A stretch of DNA of 64,000 bases from positions 17,102-81,101 of the forward strand of contig NZ_LYVO01000029.1 of assembly GCF_001984055.1 (NCBI RefSeq), read 5' to 3'. Under the pieces are notes generated by a model that did not search any database, was not told the DNA's origin, and saw only the letters and a program-made list of their open reading frames with translations. The stretch's first letter is position 1. Each line of letters opens with the position of its first letter. Both the position numbers and the translations under genes were made by a program. Origin of the DNA: Variovorax sp. KK3. Its GTDB lineage: Bacteria > Pseudomonadota > Gammaproteobacteria > Burkholderiales > Burkholderiaceae_C. Shown here one piece after another: positions 35,937-47,012 of the stretch.

Positions 35937-35952
35937 TAAATGTCGACATTTA
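35937..35952. promoter_or_regulatory. Perfect 16-bp palindromic operator candidate
   Basis: TAAATGTCGACATTTA reads the same on both strands and lies in the AT-rich gap between the TctC-receptor operon and the divergent GntR gene, 18 bases before the receptor start. The size and symmetry fit the operator of an FCD-type GntR dimer, so the neighbouring regulator is the likely ligand. Its position suggests repression of the operon by steric block. Confidence 0.75.
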
Positions 35953-36044
35953 AATTGTAGGCATCGCAACGCGGTTCGGTCAACCCGCCTTCCCGCGTCG
36001 AGCCTGCCGGGCATCACGATGCCGCTGCCTAGAATCGAGCCGCC

Positions 36045-36728
36045 ATGGACCCACGACTTTCCTCGCTGCAACTCACCCATACGCTGCCGCTGCAGGTTGC
36101 AGACCGAATCGGGCTGAGCATCGTCGAGGAATCGTTCGAGCCCGGCGAGCGCCTCAAGGAGACGGAGCTCGCAGAAACTTTCGGTGTGAGCCGCGCGACG
36201 ATCCGCGAGGCGCTTCGCATTCTCGAAAGCCGCCGGCTCGTGACCATCCAGCCTCAACGGGGCGCGCAGGTGACACGTCTGTCTGCCAAGGAACTCGACG
36301 ACTTCTTCGAGATCCGTGCCGTGTTGCTCGGCCATGGCAGCAGGCGCGCGGCAATGAACCGGTCCGACGACGAGGTGGCCGTGCTCCAGGCACGCCTGCA
36401 AGAGCTGGAAGCGCAGCGTGACGACCTCGACAACTACGTGCGCCTGAGCGGTGAACTCGTGTCCTACCTCATGCAGGTCTCGCGCAGCATCGCGCTCACG
36501 GCCTACATCGACGACTTCTCGCAGCGCATCGGGCGCTACGTGCGGCTCGGCCTCACCACGCCGCGCCGTCGCCAGCAATCGATCGCGACGTGGCGCAAGC
36601 TCATCAAGGCCATCGTGGCCCAGGACGGCGACCTCGCAGAAGCGATTCACCGCAACCTGGCGCTCGAGAATCGCCAGGCAGCGCTGACCGAGTTTGCCCG
36701 GCGGACGACGTCCGACAAGCCGAGCTAG
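36045..36728 (+). CDS. GntR-family regulator (FCD subfamily)
   Basis: A 227-residue regulator with an N-terminal winged helix-turn-helix (about residues 15-75; LKETELAETFGVSRATIREALRILE, TIQPQRGAQV) and an all-helical FCD effector domain. Usual FCD metal ligands appear only partly (HRNLALENRQ at the C-terminus supplies a histidine), so ligand class is unclear. It is divergent from the receptor-TPP-GMC-CMD operon and most likely its repressor via the palindrome at 35937-35952. Its stop codon overlaps that of the convergent LysR gene (CTAG). Confidence 0.92.
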   Translation: MDPRLSSLQLTHTLPLQVADRIGLSIVEESFEPGERLKETELAETFGVSRATIREALRILESRRLVTIQPQRGAQVTRLSAKELDDFFEIRAVLLGHGSRRAAMNRSDDEVAVLQARLQELEAQRDDLDNYVRLSGELVSYLMQVSRSIALTAYIDDFSQRIGRYVRLGLTTPRRRQQSIATWRKLIKAIVAQDGDLAEAIHRNLALENRQAALTEFARRTTSDKPS

Positions 36729-37654
36729 CGCCTGCGGCCCGCCGCAGTCGCTCGCTTCGCCTGCGGCGCCTGAGCCTGGCGCATCTCCTCGAACCACTCG
36801 ACCACGCAGCGCGCCTCGGGCGTCGCGGCCGGCGCGACGCCGTAGTAGTAGCGCGTGAGCGGCATGCGCAGTTCGGGCAGCCCCGCCTGCAGCCGCCGCG
36901 ACGCCAGGTCGTTCGCGAGCAGCGAGGCCGGTGCCAAGGCCAATCCCAGCCCGTCGACCGCCGCCTGCATCACGAAGTGCAGGTGGTCGAACTGCAGGCG
37001 CCCGGCCGGCCGGGTGCGGGGCGCGCCGAAGCGCTTGCGCCAGTCGTCCCAGTCACCCTTGCGCGTCTTGGCCGACAGCAGCACGTGCGACGAGAGCGCG
37101 CGCAGGTCGGCCAGCGGCTGCGCGGCGAACAGCGAGGGCGCGCCGACCACCATGACCTCGTCTTCGAGGAAAGGATGCACCTGCATCGCTTGCGGCCAGC
37201 CTTCGAGCCCGCGACGCACCGCCACGTCGAAGCCCTCGATCTCCTGCGACGGCCAGCGCGTGCTGGTGACGACCTGGGGCTCGATGTCGGGGTAGCGCTC
37301 GACGAAGTCGGGCAGGCGCGGGATCAGCCAGCGCAGCGCGAAAGATGGCCGGACGTTGATGCGCACGGCGGCGCGCCCGGTGGCCGGCTTTGCAAGCGCG
37401 CGTGCGGCGGCGCCGATCTGCTCGATGGCGGGCTCGACCTCCGCGTAGAACTGCTGGCCCTCGGCCGTCAGCGCGACCTGGCGGATGCGCCGCTCGAAGA
37501 GCGGCACGCCCAGGAATTCCTCGAGCGCCTTGACCTGGCGGCTCACCGCGCTGTGCGTGACGTGCAGTTCGGCCGCCGCCCGCGTGAAGCTCAGTTGCCG
37601 CGCCGCCGCCACGAAGACTCGGACGGCGTTCAATGGCGGCTCGCGGGATGGCAT
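36725..37654 (-). CDS. LysR-family regulator (GcvA-like)
   Basis: A 309-residue LysR protein: helix-turn-helix at about residues 8-65 (LNAVRVFVAAARQLSFTRAAAEL, HSAVSRQVKALEEFLGVPLFERR) and an effector domain whose N-terminal part (RINVRPSFALRWLIPRLPDF) is typical of the GcvA/AmpR group. Start at ATG 37654 (MPSREPPLNA). It is divergent from the MFS-flavoprotein pair, 80 bases away, and probably regulates it. Confidence 0.9.
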   Translation of the reverse strand: MPSREPPLNAVRVFVAAARQLSFTRAAAELHVTHSAVSRQVKALEEFLGVPLFERRIRQVALTAEGQQFYAEVEPAIEQIGAAARALAKPATGRAAVRINVRPSFALRWLIPRLPDFVERYPDIEPQVVTSTRWPSQEIEGFDVAVRRGLEGWPQAMQVHPFLEDEVMVVGAPSLFAAQPLADLRALSSHVLLSAKTRKGDWDDWRKRFGAPRTRPAGRLQFDHLHFVMQAAVDGLGLALAPASLLANDLASRRLQAGLPELRMPLTRYYYGVAPAATPEARCVVEWFEEMRQAQAPQAKRATAAGRRR

Positions 37655-37734
37655 GCGTGCGATTTTGTCACGCATGCCGCGGCAGGAATGTCGTTTGTCG
37701 AAGACGCGATGGCGGCGCACCATCGCGGCCTTCG

Positions 37735-38913
37735 ATGCCTGCACCCTCTTCCCCGTCTTCCTCTCAGGCCGCCGTCACGGCGGACCGCCACTCGCGACAC
37801 GCCGCCTTCGCGCTGGCGCTGGCCCTGCCGGCCGACACCGTGCTCTACCTGCTGCTGCCGATGTACGCCGAGCAGTTCGGCGTCACGCTGGCCGAAGCCG
37901 GCCTGCTGCTCGCCGCCAACCGCCTCGTTCGCATCGCCGGCTACGGCTACGTGGCGCGCTTCTACGCGCGCCGGGGTGACCGAGCCACGTCGCTGATCGC
38001 GGTCGCCGCGGCGGCCGTCTGCGCGCTCGGCTACGCCACGCTGTCGGGCTTCTGGGCCTTGATGCCGCTGCGCCTCCTGTGGGGCCTGTGCTTCGCCGCG
38101 CTCAACCTGTCGACGCAGGCGCTGGCCACGTCGGACCCGCTCGGCGCATCGCGCCGCAGCGGACGCTCGCGTGCCTTCATCGCCATGGGGCCGGTGCTCG
38201 CGCTGCCGCTGGGCGCCCTGCTCGCGCAGTGGGCCGGGCCGAGGCCGATCTTCTGGGTGCTGGGCGCCGTCGCACTGCTGGGTTTGGCGGCCGCACGCCG
38301 GCTGCCGGCCTTGCCGCATCCGCTGACATCGTCGCCAGGGCGCCGCTTCCATCGCCCCAACAGCCTCGACGCCTGGTCCTTCATGGAAGGCCTGACGCTC
38401 GACGGCCTCTTCATCGTCGGCCTGTCGTACCTGGGCCGCGACCTGCTGCCCGGCGGCGCCGTGGTGGTGGCTGGCCTGCTGATGGCGCTGCGCTACCTGG
38501 CGGAGATCATCCTGAGCCCCGCTGGCGGCCGCATGGCCGAGCGCTTCGGAGCCGAGCGCCTGCTGGTGTGGCTGTCGCTGTCGACGTCCGTGGCACTGGT
38601 GGGCTTCGGCGCGGGCTGGCTGTGGTCGTGCGCAGCGACCATCGTCGTGCTGCGCGCGCTGCAGATGCCGCTGCTGCCGCCCATCGTGATGCGGCGCACG
38701 CCGGGGCCGGGCCGCGTGCAGGCATTAGCCGCGCGCGCCGTGTGGCGCGACATCGGCGCCGGCGCCGGGCCGCTGCTGGCCGGGCTGCTGTTGCCGCTGG
38801 CCTCGCCGGCCTGGCTCTACGGCATTCCGGCCCTGCTGCTGGCCGTGGCCGCGCTGGCCTGCGCCCGCGCACCCTCTCATCCTGCGACAACCACCGAAGC
38901 GAGCGCACCATGA
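37735..38913 (+). CDS. MFS transporter
   Basis: A 392-residue major-facilitator protein with about twelve membrane helices. It shows the loop 2-3-like region LVRIAGYGYVARFYARRGDR, a central basic loop around residue 200 (SSPGRRFHRPNS) and a second-half counterpart GGRMAERFGAERLL. Start at ATG 37735. It overlaps the next gene by four bases. Export of a toxic or metabolic compound is plausible; the substrate is unknown. Confidence 0.88.
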   Translation: MPAPSSPSSSQAAVTADRHSRHAAFALALALPADTVLYLLLPMYAEQFGVTLAEAGLLLAANRLVRIAGYGYVARFYARRGDRATSLIAVAAAAVCALGYATLSGFWALMPLRLLWGLCFAALNLSTQALATSDPLGASRRSGRSRAFIAMGPVLALPLGALLAQWAGPRPIFWVLGAVALLGLAAARRLPALPHPLTSSPGRRFHRPNSLDAWSFMEGLTLDGLFIVGLSYLGRDLLPGGAVVVAGLLMALRYLAEIILSPAGGRMAERFGAERLLVWLSLSTSVALVGFGAGWLWSCAATIVVLRALQMPLLPPIVMRRTPGPGRVQALAARAVWRDIGAGAGPLLAGLLLPLASPAWLYGIPALLLAVAALACARAPSHPATTTEASAP

Positions 38914-39530
38914 TCCATCGACACACCATCGACACCCTCGGCCAGCTCGAGGCGCTGTACGGCAGCCCCGGCGAAGCATCGCTCAAGAAGGTGGCCGACC
39001 ACCTCCACCCGCACTACCAGGCCATGATCGCGGCCTCGCCCTTCGCGGTGCTCGCCACCAGCAACGAGCACGTGCTCGACACCTCGCCGCGCGGCGATGC
39101 GCCCGGCTTCGTCGCGGTGCAGGACGACCGAACGCTGCTGCTGCCGGACCGCCGCGGCAACCAGCGCATCGACAGCCTGCGCAACATCGTGGCCGACCCG
39201 CGCGTGGCGCTGCTGTTCCTGATCCCCGGTGTCGGCGAAACGCTGCGGGTGAAGGGCCGCGCCCGCATCAGCATCGAGCCCGACCTGCTCGCACGCTTCG
39301 CGGTCGACGACAAGCCGCCGCAGTGCGTGATCGTCATCGCGGTCGAGGCGGTGTACTTCCAGTGCGCACGCGCGATCCAGCGGTCGAAGCTGTGGGCACC
39401 GGTCGCAGCCGATGCGCCACGCACGGTGCCCACGGCAGGCGCGATCCTGGCCGCACTCAGCGCGGGCACCTTCGACGGCGACACCTACGACCGCGAGCTG
39501 CCGCAGCGGCAGAAGAACACCCTCTACTGA
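38910..39530 (+). CDS. PPOX-class FMN-binding flavoprotein (MSMEG_1061-like)
   Basis: A 206-residue pyridoxamine-phosphate-oxidase-like split-barrel protein. The block FAVLATSNEHVLDTSPRGDAPGF followed by DRRGNQRIDSLRNIVADPRVALLFLIPG is characteristic of the MSMEG_1061 family of FMN or F420 flavoproteins, and VKGRARIS marks the next strand. Enzymatic role unknown; it may reduce or detoxify a small molecule. Coupled to the upstream MFS gene through an ATGA overlap. Confidence 0.88.
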   Translation: MIHRHTIDTLGQLEALYGSPGEASLKKVADHLHPHYQAMIAASPFAVLATSNEHVLDTSPRGDAPGFVAVQDDRTLLLPDRRGNQRIDSLRNIVADPRVALLFLIPGVGETLRVKGRARISIEPDLLARFAVDDKPPQCVIVIAVEAVYFQCARAIQRSKLWAPVAADAPRTVPTAGAILAALSAGTFDGDTYDRELPQRQKNTLY

Positions 39531-39559
39531 GCGAACATTCCGCGCTCGCCTCGGGCGCC

Positions 39560-40237
39560 CTACTTCCTGGCCAGCGGAATCTGCAGGTTCGTCGGCCGGT
39601 TGGCTTCGGTATCGAAGCCGCGGCCGTCGATATTGCGCGCGCCCCAGAACAGCATGTCGCCCCGCAGGTAGACCAGGTCGTATTCCTTGAAGTTCGTGCC
39701 GGCCACCAGCCCGAAGGGGACGAAGGTCTTGCCGAAGATGCTCTGTGCCTGGCCGACTTGCCACGGGCCGTACCCTTGCGCAGCCACCTTGCCGAGCAGG
39801 TCCGCGAAAGCGGGATTCAACGGCGTCACCTCGTACGCGACATCCGCCACGAAGTCGACCTTCTGCGCGCCCTCTGCGACTGGGTGCGGTCCTTGCCACG
39901 CCATGTGGCCGCGAATGAAGATGCGTGCCAGGGGCACTGCGCCGTATGGGTCCGCCGAGTTGTCGATGGTCAGCTCGAACACGTCGCCTTCGAGGTATTT
40001 GAAGCTGCGCTTCAGGTAGAAGGGCTTGAGCGTGCCGTCGGGGTTCTTGACGGCACTGGGCCGGATTTCGGGTGCGATGCTCGCCCACTCTCCGGCGAGG
40101 CCCTGTTTGATCTGTTGCAGGCTCATAGAATTTCGTTCGGTTGGCGGCTGTGCTGAACGGCGCGCCGCATCGGGTGCCGTGGTGCACGCTGCGAGCGCGG
40201 CGGCCAGGACAAGCCAGCAAGGGATGACGATGCGCAA
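39560..40237 (-). CDS. APCDD1-like domain lipoprotein
   Basis: A 225-residue protein with a lipoprotein signal (MRIVIPCWLVLAAALAAC; lipobox LAAC at the cysteine). The mature part reads like a single APCDD1 domain as known from animal Wnt-inhibitor proteins: GEWASIAPEIRP, FYLKRSFKYLEGDVFEL, ADPYGAVPLARIFIRG, VDFVADVAYEVTP, GPWQVGQAQ, and the C-terminal KEYDLVYL, MLFWGARN and RPTNLQIPL. The order of conserved positions matches the animal domain well, although cysteines of the animal proteins are missing. Start at ATG 40237; it faces a divergent AraC gene. Function in bacteria is not known to me. Confidence 0.75.
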   Translation of the reverse strand: MRIVIPCWLVLAAALAACTTAPDAARRSAQPPTERNSMSLQQIKQGLAGEWASIAPEIRPSAVKNPDGTLKPFYLKRSFKYLEGDVFELTIDNSADPYGAVPLARIFIRGHMAWQGPHPVAEGAQKVDFVADVAYEVTPLNPAFADLLGKVAAQGYGPWQVGQAQSIFGKTFVPFGLVAGTNFKEYDLVYLRGDMLFWGARNIDGRGFDTEANRPTNLQIPLARK

Positions 40238-40378
40238 GGTTCACCTCTCTGATCCAGCGATACGGCGGGTGCCTCCGGCAGCCGGCGCCGAAGGCACGAC
40301 GGGCAGTATCGCGACGGCGGCATGCGCGGCGCTATCCCGAATCGGCAAAACGGCGAGCCGCCCCGCACCCTCCATCGC

Positions 40379-41374
40379 ATGACCGGCATGCCGATCCAGG
40401 TCGACGTGTTCGACGACTTCCACCTGCACGGCGCCTCCGCGCCCGAGTGGAACCAGCGCTACCTGCAGTTGTCGGCCGGCGCGATGCGCAGTTCGCTGAC
40501 CGAAGCGAGCGCAGGCGACGTGCACGTGTTCCGCAAGTGGATGAGCGAGCGCGTGGTGCAGCAGGGCTGCCTGCCGCCCGGCAGCATCTGCTTCGCCTTG
40601 CTCAACGGCAGCGCGCAGGGCACGCCCCGGGTGCAGGGCGTCGAGTTGCGGGACGACCGGCTTTTCATCCTGCGTGGCGGCGAGGAGTTCACCATCCAGC
40701 GGCCCAGGGGCATGGAGCTTCTGGCCTTCACGTTCCGGACCGAGACCTTTCTGCAACTGCTCGACGAACGGCCGCTCCCCGCGCCGGCGCGGGCGCTGCT
40801 GTCCCGCCCGATCCTCGATGCACCACCGGATGCGACGCAGCAGCTGCGCGCGCACCTGCTCGACGCGCTTCGACGTTCGCAGGCTTTCGGCGGCGATGCC
40901 GCGACGCCCGACGCTCTGTTCGAATCGCTGCACGGCGTGCTGACGGACGCCGGCGGCGCACACGACACGGTAGGCAGCGCATCGGCCGGGTTCATCGTCG
41001 CGCAATGCCATCGCATCGTCGTTAACAGCAGCGGGGCTGCACCCAGCGTCGAAGCGCTGTGTCGACGGCTTCGCACCAGCCGCCGCAGCCTGCAGGACAG
41101 CTTCAGGCAGGTGGCCGACACGACGCCCGTGCACTACCTGCGTGGCCTTCGGCTCAACCTGGTCCGCAGCCGCCTGATGTCGACCACGGCCGCACAGCTG
41201 AGCGTCTCACAGGCGGCGACCGACCAGGGCTTCGAGCACCTCAGTCATTTCGCCGAGCGCTACAAGGCGCTGTTCGGGGAATTGCCGTCGGAGACATCGA
41301 GGATGGAAGCAGGAGGCCGCTCGAACCCGACTGGGTCGAGGATTGACCCCACACAAAAGAAAACTGTGGGGTAA
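40379..41374 (+). CDS. AraC-family transcriptional regulator
   Basis: A 331-residue regulator with a C-terminal AraC DNA-binding domain of two helix-turn-helix motifs (about residues 215-315; SVEALCRRLRTSRRSLQDSF, LSVSQAATDQGFEHLSHFAERYKALFGELP). The N-terminal part (about 1-190) resembles the effector region of the EutR/OruR-like regulators. Start at ATG 40379; ATG 40388 is an alternative. It is divergent from the APCDD1-like lipoprotein gene and may regulate it. Confidence 0.88.
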   Translation: MTGMPIQVDVFDDFHLHGASAPEWNQRYLQLSAGAMRSSLTEASAGDVHVFRKWMSERVVQQGCLPPGSICFALLNGSAQGTPRVQGVELRDDRLFILRGGEEFTIQRPRGMELLAFTFRTETFLQLLDERPLPAPARALLSRPILDAPPDATQQLRAHLLDALRRSQAFGGDAATPDALFESLHGVLTDAGGAHDTVGSASAGFIVAQCHRIVVNSSGAAPSVEALCRRLRTSRRSLQDSFRQVADTTPVHYLRGLRLNLVRSRLMSTTAAQLSVSQAATDQGFEHLSHFAERYKALFGELPSETSRMEAGGRSNPTGSRIDPTQKKTVG

Positions 41375-41393
41375 CCCGGCACGGTGCCACTGC

Positions 41394-43544
<2,151 letters not shown>

Positions 43545-43566
43545 CTAGCCCGCCGATAAGCCACGG

Positions 43567-45717
43567 ATGGAGCCGACTGCTTTTCTGGCCACGCGCCACG
43601 ACCCGTTGTTCGTCGCGGCATCGCTGCTGGTGGCGACCTTCGCGTCCTACGTGACGCTCGACCTCGCCCGGCGCGTCGCGCGCGGCGGCCGTGCGCGCCG
43701 CCTGTGGTGGCTCGGCGGCTCGCTCGCCATGGGCACGGGCATCTGGGCCATGCACTTCGTCGGCATGCTGGGCTTCGAAACAGGCCTGCCATTGGGCTAC
43801 CGCTGGCAGCCCACGCTGTTGAGCTGGATCGCGGCCGTCGCCGCGGCCGCCGTCGCCCTGGGCATTGCGGCGCGCTCGCGGCTCACGCCCGCCCTTCTGC
43901 TGTGCGGCAGTGCCAGCATGGCGGCGGGCATCTGCACCATGCACTACCTGGGCATGCACGCGGTCGAGCTCGAACCGGGCATCGTGTGGCGGCCCGCGAT
44001 GGTGGTCGCATCGATCGTCATCGCGTGGACCGCCTCCGCCGTCGCGCTCGGGCTGTTCTTCGTTCTTCGCACCCAGCGGGGCACGCGCCGCCTCAAGCTG
44101 CAGGTCGCCTCGGCGCTGGTGATGGGCGGCGCCATCGGCGGCATGCACTACACGGGCATGGGCGCGGCGCAGCTGCCGCTCGACTCCGTCTGCCTGAGTG
44201 CCGATGGCCTGGCCGGCCCGCCGCTGGCGGCGCTCGTGACGATCGCGACGCTCGTCATCCTGGCGGGTGCGCTGCTGCTGTCGGCCATCGACGCGATGGC
44301 GCAGGCCCGGGAATCGAAGCTCACGACGTCGCTGCACCAGGCCAACCAGGACCTGCGCGTGGCCAACGACGCACTGCAGCGCAAGGCCTTCGAAGACCCG
44401 CTGACCGGCCTGCCCAACCGCGCCCTGTTCGACGACCGGCTCGGCCACGCGGTGTCGCGGGTCGCGCGCACCGTGCGGGGCGGCAGCGCCGGCCGCGGGT
44501 CCGCCGGCGACCGGGTCGCGGTGCTGTTCGTCGACCTGGACGGCTTCAAGCCCGTCAACGATTCCTTCGGCCATGAAAAGGGCGACGCCGTGCTGCGCGA
44601 GATCGCCCAGCGCCTGCAGCACAGCGTGCGCGAGAGCGACACGCTCGCCCGGCTCGGCGGCGACGAGTTCGTGGTGATGATCGAGGCCCGCGATGCCGAG
44701 GTGGCGGCCCAGGCCTTGGCGCAGCGCATCATCGGCGGCTTGCGCAGGCTTATGAGCATGAATGGCCAGGACGTGGAGATGTCCTGTTCGATCGGCATCG
44801 CCGTGTTCCCCGACCACGACGACACGGGCCAGCGCCTGCTGGCCTGCGCCGACGCCGCCATGTACACCGCCAAGCGCGCAGGCGGCGGCACGTGGGTGGT
44901 GTACGACCGAAGCATGGCAGGCGACGCCACCGAGCAGCTGCTGATGCACCAGGCACTGCGCCACGCCATCGAGCGCAGCGAACTCGCGCTGCACTACCAG
45001 CCGAAGGTGAGCGCGAAAAACGGCCAGGTGCACGGCTTCGAGGCCTTGCTGCGCTGGCAGCATCCGCAGCGCGGGCCGGTGAGCCCGGGCATCTTCATTC
45101 CCTTGGCCGAACGATTCGGGCTGATCGGGACCATCGGCAACTGGGTGGTCGAAGAGGCCTGCAGGCAGTTGGCGCAATGGCAGGACGAGGGCGTCGACTG
45201 CCGCATCGCCGTCAACCTGTCGCCCTACCAACTGCGCCACCCGGGCCTGCCGATGCACATCCGCGACTGCCTGGAGCGCCACGGCGTGCATCCGTCGCGG
45301 CTGGTCTGCGAGATCACCGAAACCGCGCTCATGGAAACGCTCGGGGCGGAAAGCGACGTGCTCGACCAGATCTCCAAGCTCGGCGTGCGGCTGTCGATCG
45401 ACGACTTCGGCACAGGCTACTCGAGCCTGGCCCACCTGCGCAGCATCCCGGCGCGCCAGCTCAAGATCGACCGCAGCTTCGTGGTCGACCTCGCGGTGGA
45501 CTCGGACGCCCGCGCCGTGCTCGACGCCATCGTGCGGCTGGCCCATGCGCTGCGCATGGAGGTGGTCGCGGAAGGGGTGGAAACGCATGAGCAGCAGGTC
45601 GTGCTCACGCAACTGGGATGCGACGTCTTGCAAGGCTATTTCATCGCCCGGCCGATGCCGGCGGCGGCCGTCACCCCCTGGCTGCAGGCCTCGAAGGTGC
45701 GGGCGCTCGTGGACTGA
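43567..45717 (+). CDS. MHYT-GGDEF-EAL cyclic-di-GMP signalling protein
   Basis: A 716-residue inner-membrane protein. An MHYT sensor domain of seven predicted helices occupies about residues 15-240, with MHFVGM near 62, MHYLGM near 120 and MHYTGM near 197 as possible copper/gas ligands. A GGDEF domain follows (about 275-445; LGGDEF near 362), then an EAL domain (about 455-705; [11 protein letters not shown] near 490, [10 protein letters not shown] near 618). Both catalytic signatures look intact, so it may be bifunctional in making and breaking c-di-GMP. It is divergent from the Rieske gene across 125 bases. Confidence 0.95.
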   Translation: MEPTAFLATRHDPLFVAASLLVATFASYVTLDLARRVARGGRARRLWWLGGSLAMGTGIWAMHFVGMLGFETGLPLGYRWQPTLLSWIAAVAAAAVALGIAARSRLTPALLLCGSASMAAGICTMHYLGMHAVELEPGIVWRPAMVVASIVIAWTASAVALGLFFVLRTQRGTRRLKLQVASALVMGGAIGGMHYTGMGAAQLPLDSVCLSADGLAGPPLAALVTIATLVILAGALLLSAIDAMAQARESKLTTSLHQANQDLRVANDALQRKAFEDPLTGLPNRALFDDRLGHAVSRVARTVRGGSAGRGSAGDRVAVLFVDLDGFKPVNDSFGHEKGDAVLREIAQRLQHSVRESDTLARLGGDEFVVMIEARDAEVAAQALAQRIIGGLRRLMSMNGQDVEMSCSIGIAVFPDHDDTGQRLLACADAAMYTAKRAGGGTWVVYDRSMAGDATEQLLMHQALRHAIERSELALHYQPKVSAKNGQVHGFEALLRWQHPQRGPVSPGIFIPLAERFGLIGTIGNWVVEEACRQLAQWQDEGVDCRIAVNLSPYQLRHPGLPMHIRDCLERHGVHPSRLVCEITETALMETLGAESDVLDQISKLGVRLSIDDFGTGYSSLAHLRSIPARQLKIDRSFVVDLAVDSDARAVLDAIVRLAHALRMEVVAEGVETHEQQVVLTQLGCDVLQGYFIARPMPAAAVTPWLQASKVRALVD

Positions 45718-45781
45718 CTGCAAGCGCGCCCTCCGCGCGGCAATGCGCGGCAAGGCGCTGGAGAGCGCGCATGCGAACGTC

Positions 45782-46948
45782 TTACTTCTTGTCGCCAGGC
45801 ACCTTGCCTTCCACGCCCTTGACGTAGAAGTTCACGCCCGACAGGAACTTGTCGTCGGCCACCGCGCCGGCCGCCACGAGTTCCTTGCCGTCCTGGCCGA
45901 CGATCGGGCCCTTCCAGATCGAGAAGCTGCCGTCCTTCAGGCCCTTCTTGATCTCGTCGACCTTGGCCTTGGTCTCGGCCGGCACGTCTTCGGCGAGCGA
46001 GACGATGTCGATCGCGCCTTCCTTCACGCCCCACCAAGTCTGGCCGGTGGCCCACTTGCCGTCCAGCGCGTCTTGCACGGCCTTGGTGTAGTAGGGCGTC
46101 CAGTTGATGATGGCCGAGCCCAGGTGGGCCTTGGGGCCGTAGGCGGTCATGTCCGAATCCCAGCCGAAAGCGCGCTTGCCTTTTTCCTGCGCGGTCTTGA
46201 GCACGGCCGGCGAATCGGTGTTCTGGAACAGCACGTCGGCGCCGCCGTTGATCAGCGCGGTGGCAGCTTCGGTTTCCTTCGGTGGGCTGAACCATTCGTT
46301 GACCCACACCACCTTGGTGGTGATCTTCGGGTTGACCGACTGCGCGCCCATGGTGAAGGAGTTGATGTTGCGCAGCACTTCGGGAATCGGCACCGAGCCG
46401 ACCACGCCCAGCGTGTTGCTCTTGGTCATGGCGCCGGCGATGACGCCGGCCATGTACGCGCCCTCGTAGGTGCGGCTGTCGTAGGTGCGCATGTTCTCGG
46501 CCGTCTTGTAGCCGGTGGCATGCTCGAACTTCACGTCCTTGCTGTCGTTCGCCACCTTGAGCATCGGCTCCATGTAGCCGAAGGTGGTGCCGAAGATCAG
46601 CTTGTTGCCCTGCCCCACCATGTCGCGGAACACGCGCTCGGCGTCGGCCGACTCAGGCACGCTTTCGACGAAGGTGGTCTTGATCTTGTCGCCGAATTCC
46701 TTCTCGATGGCCTTGCGGCCGTTGTCGTGCGCGAAGGACCAGCCGCCGTCTCCCACCGGGCCCACGTAGGCGAACGCGACGTTCAGCGGCGCGGCCGGTG
46801 CGGGCGCGGCGGCTGCAGGGGCCGGCGCGGGCGCGGCGGGCGCGGGGGCCGGCGCCTCTTCCTTCTTGCCGCAGCCGATCAGGGCCGCCGAGGCCACGGC
46901 GGACAGGGCAGCCAGCTTGAGCAGGGAACGCTTGTTCAGATCATTCAT
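45782..46948 (-). CDS. BMP-family nucleoside/purine-binding lipoprotein
   Basis: A 388-residue substrate-binding lipoprotein of the BMP family. It has a lipobox (ASAALIGCGKK), then a Pro/Ala-rich linker (about residues 30-54), then the receptor domain (VAFAYVGPVGDGGWSFAHDNGR, GNKLIFGTTFGYMEP, GSVPIPEVLRNINSF, WWGVKEGAIDI). Two permease genes and an ATPase gene lie just upstream on the same strand, forming a complete nucleoside-type ABC importer. It is a paralogue of the orphan receptor at 28365-29456. Alternative starts are unlikely; ATG 46948 gives MNDLNKRSLLK. Confidence 0.95.
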   Translation of the reverse strand: MNDLNKRSLLKLAALSAVASAALIGCGKKEEAPAPAPAAPAPAPAAAAPAPAAPLNVAFAYVGPVGDGGWSFAHDNGRKAIEKEFGDKIKTTFVESVPESADAERVFRDMVGQGNKLIFGTTFGYMEPMLKVANDSKDVKFEHATGYKTAENMRTYDSRTYEGAYMAGVIAGAMTKSNTLGVVGSVPIPEVLRNINSFTMGAQSVNPKITTKVVWVNEWFSPPKETEAATALINGGADVLFQNTDSPAVLKTAQEKGKRAFGWDSDMTAYGPKAHLGSAIINWTPYYTKAVQDALDGKWATGQTWWGVKEGAIDIVSLAEDVPAETKAKVDEIKKGLKDGSFSIWKGPIVGQDGKELVAAGAVADDKFLSGVNFYVKGVEGKVPGDKK

Positions 46949-47012
46949 TGTTCGAATCCTCGAAGGAACGGGGTTGGCGGAAGAAAAAACCAGACGAAAA
47001 AACCAGCCGCGA

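Noticed and set aside
46976..47012. Repeated GAAAAAACCAG near the BMP lipoprotein and permease genes
   Set aside because: Two short A-rich copies without a stem; too brief for a regulatory call and not a terminator.
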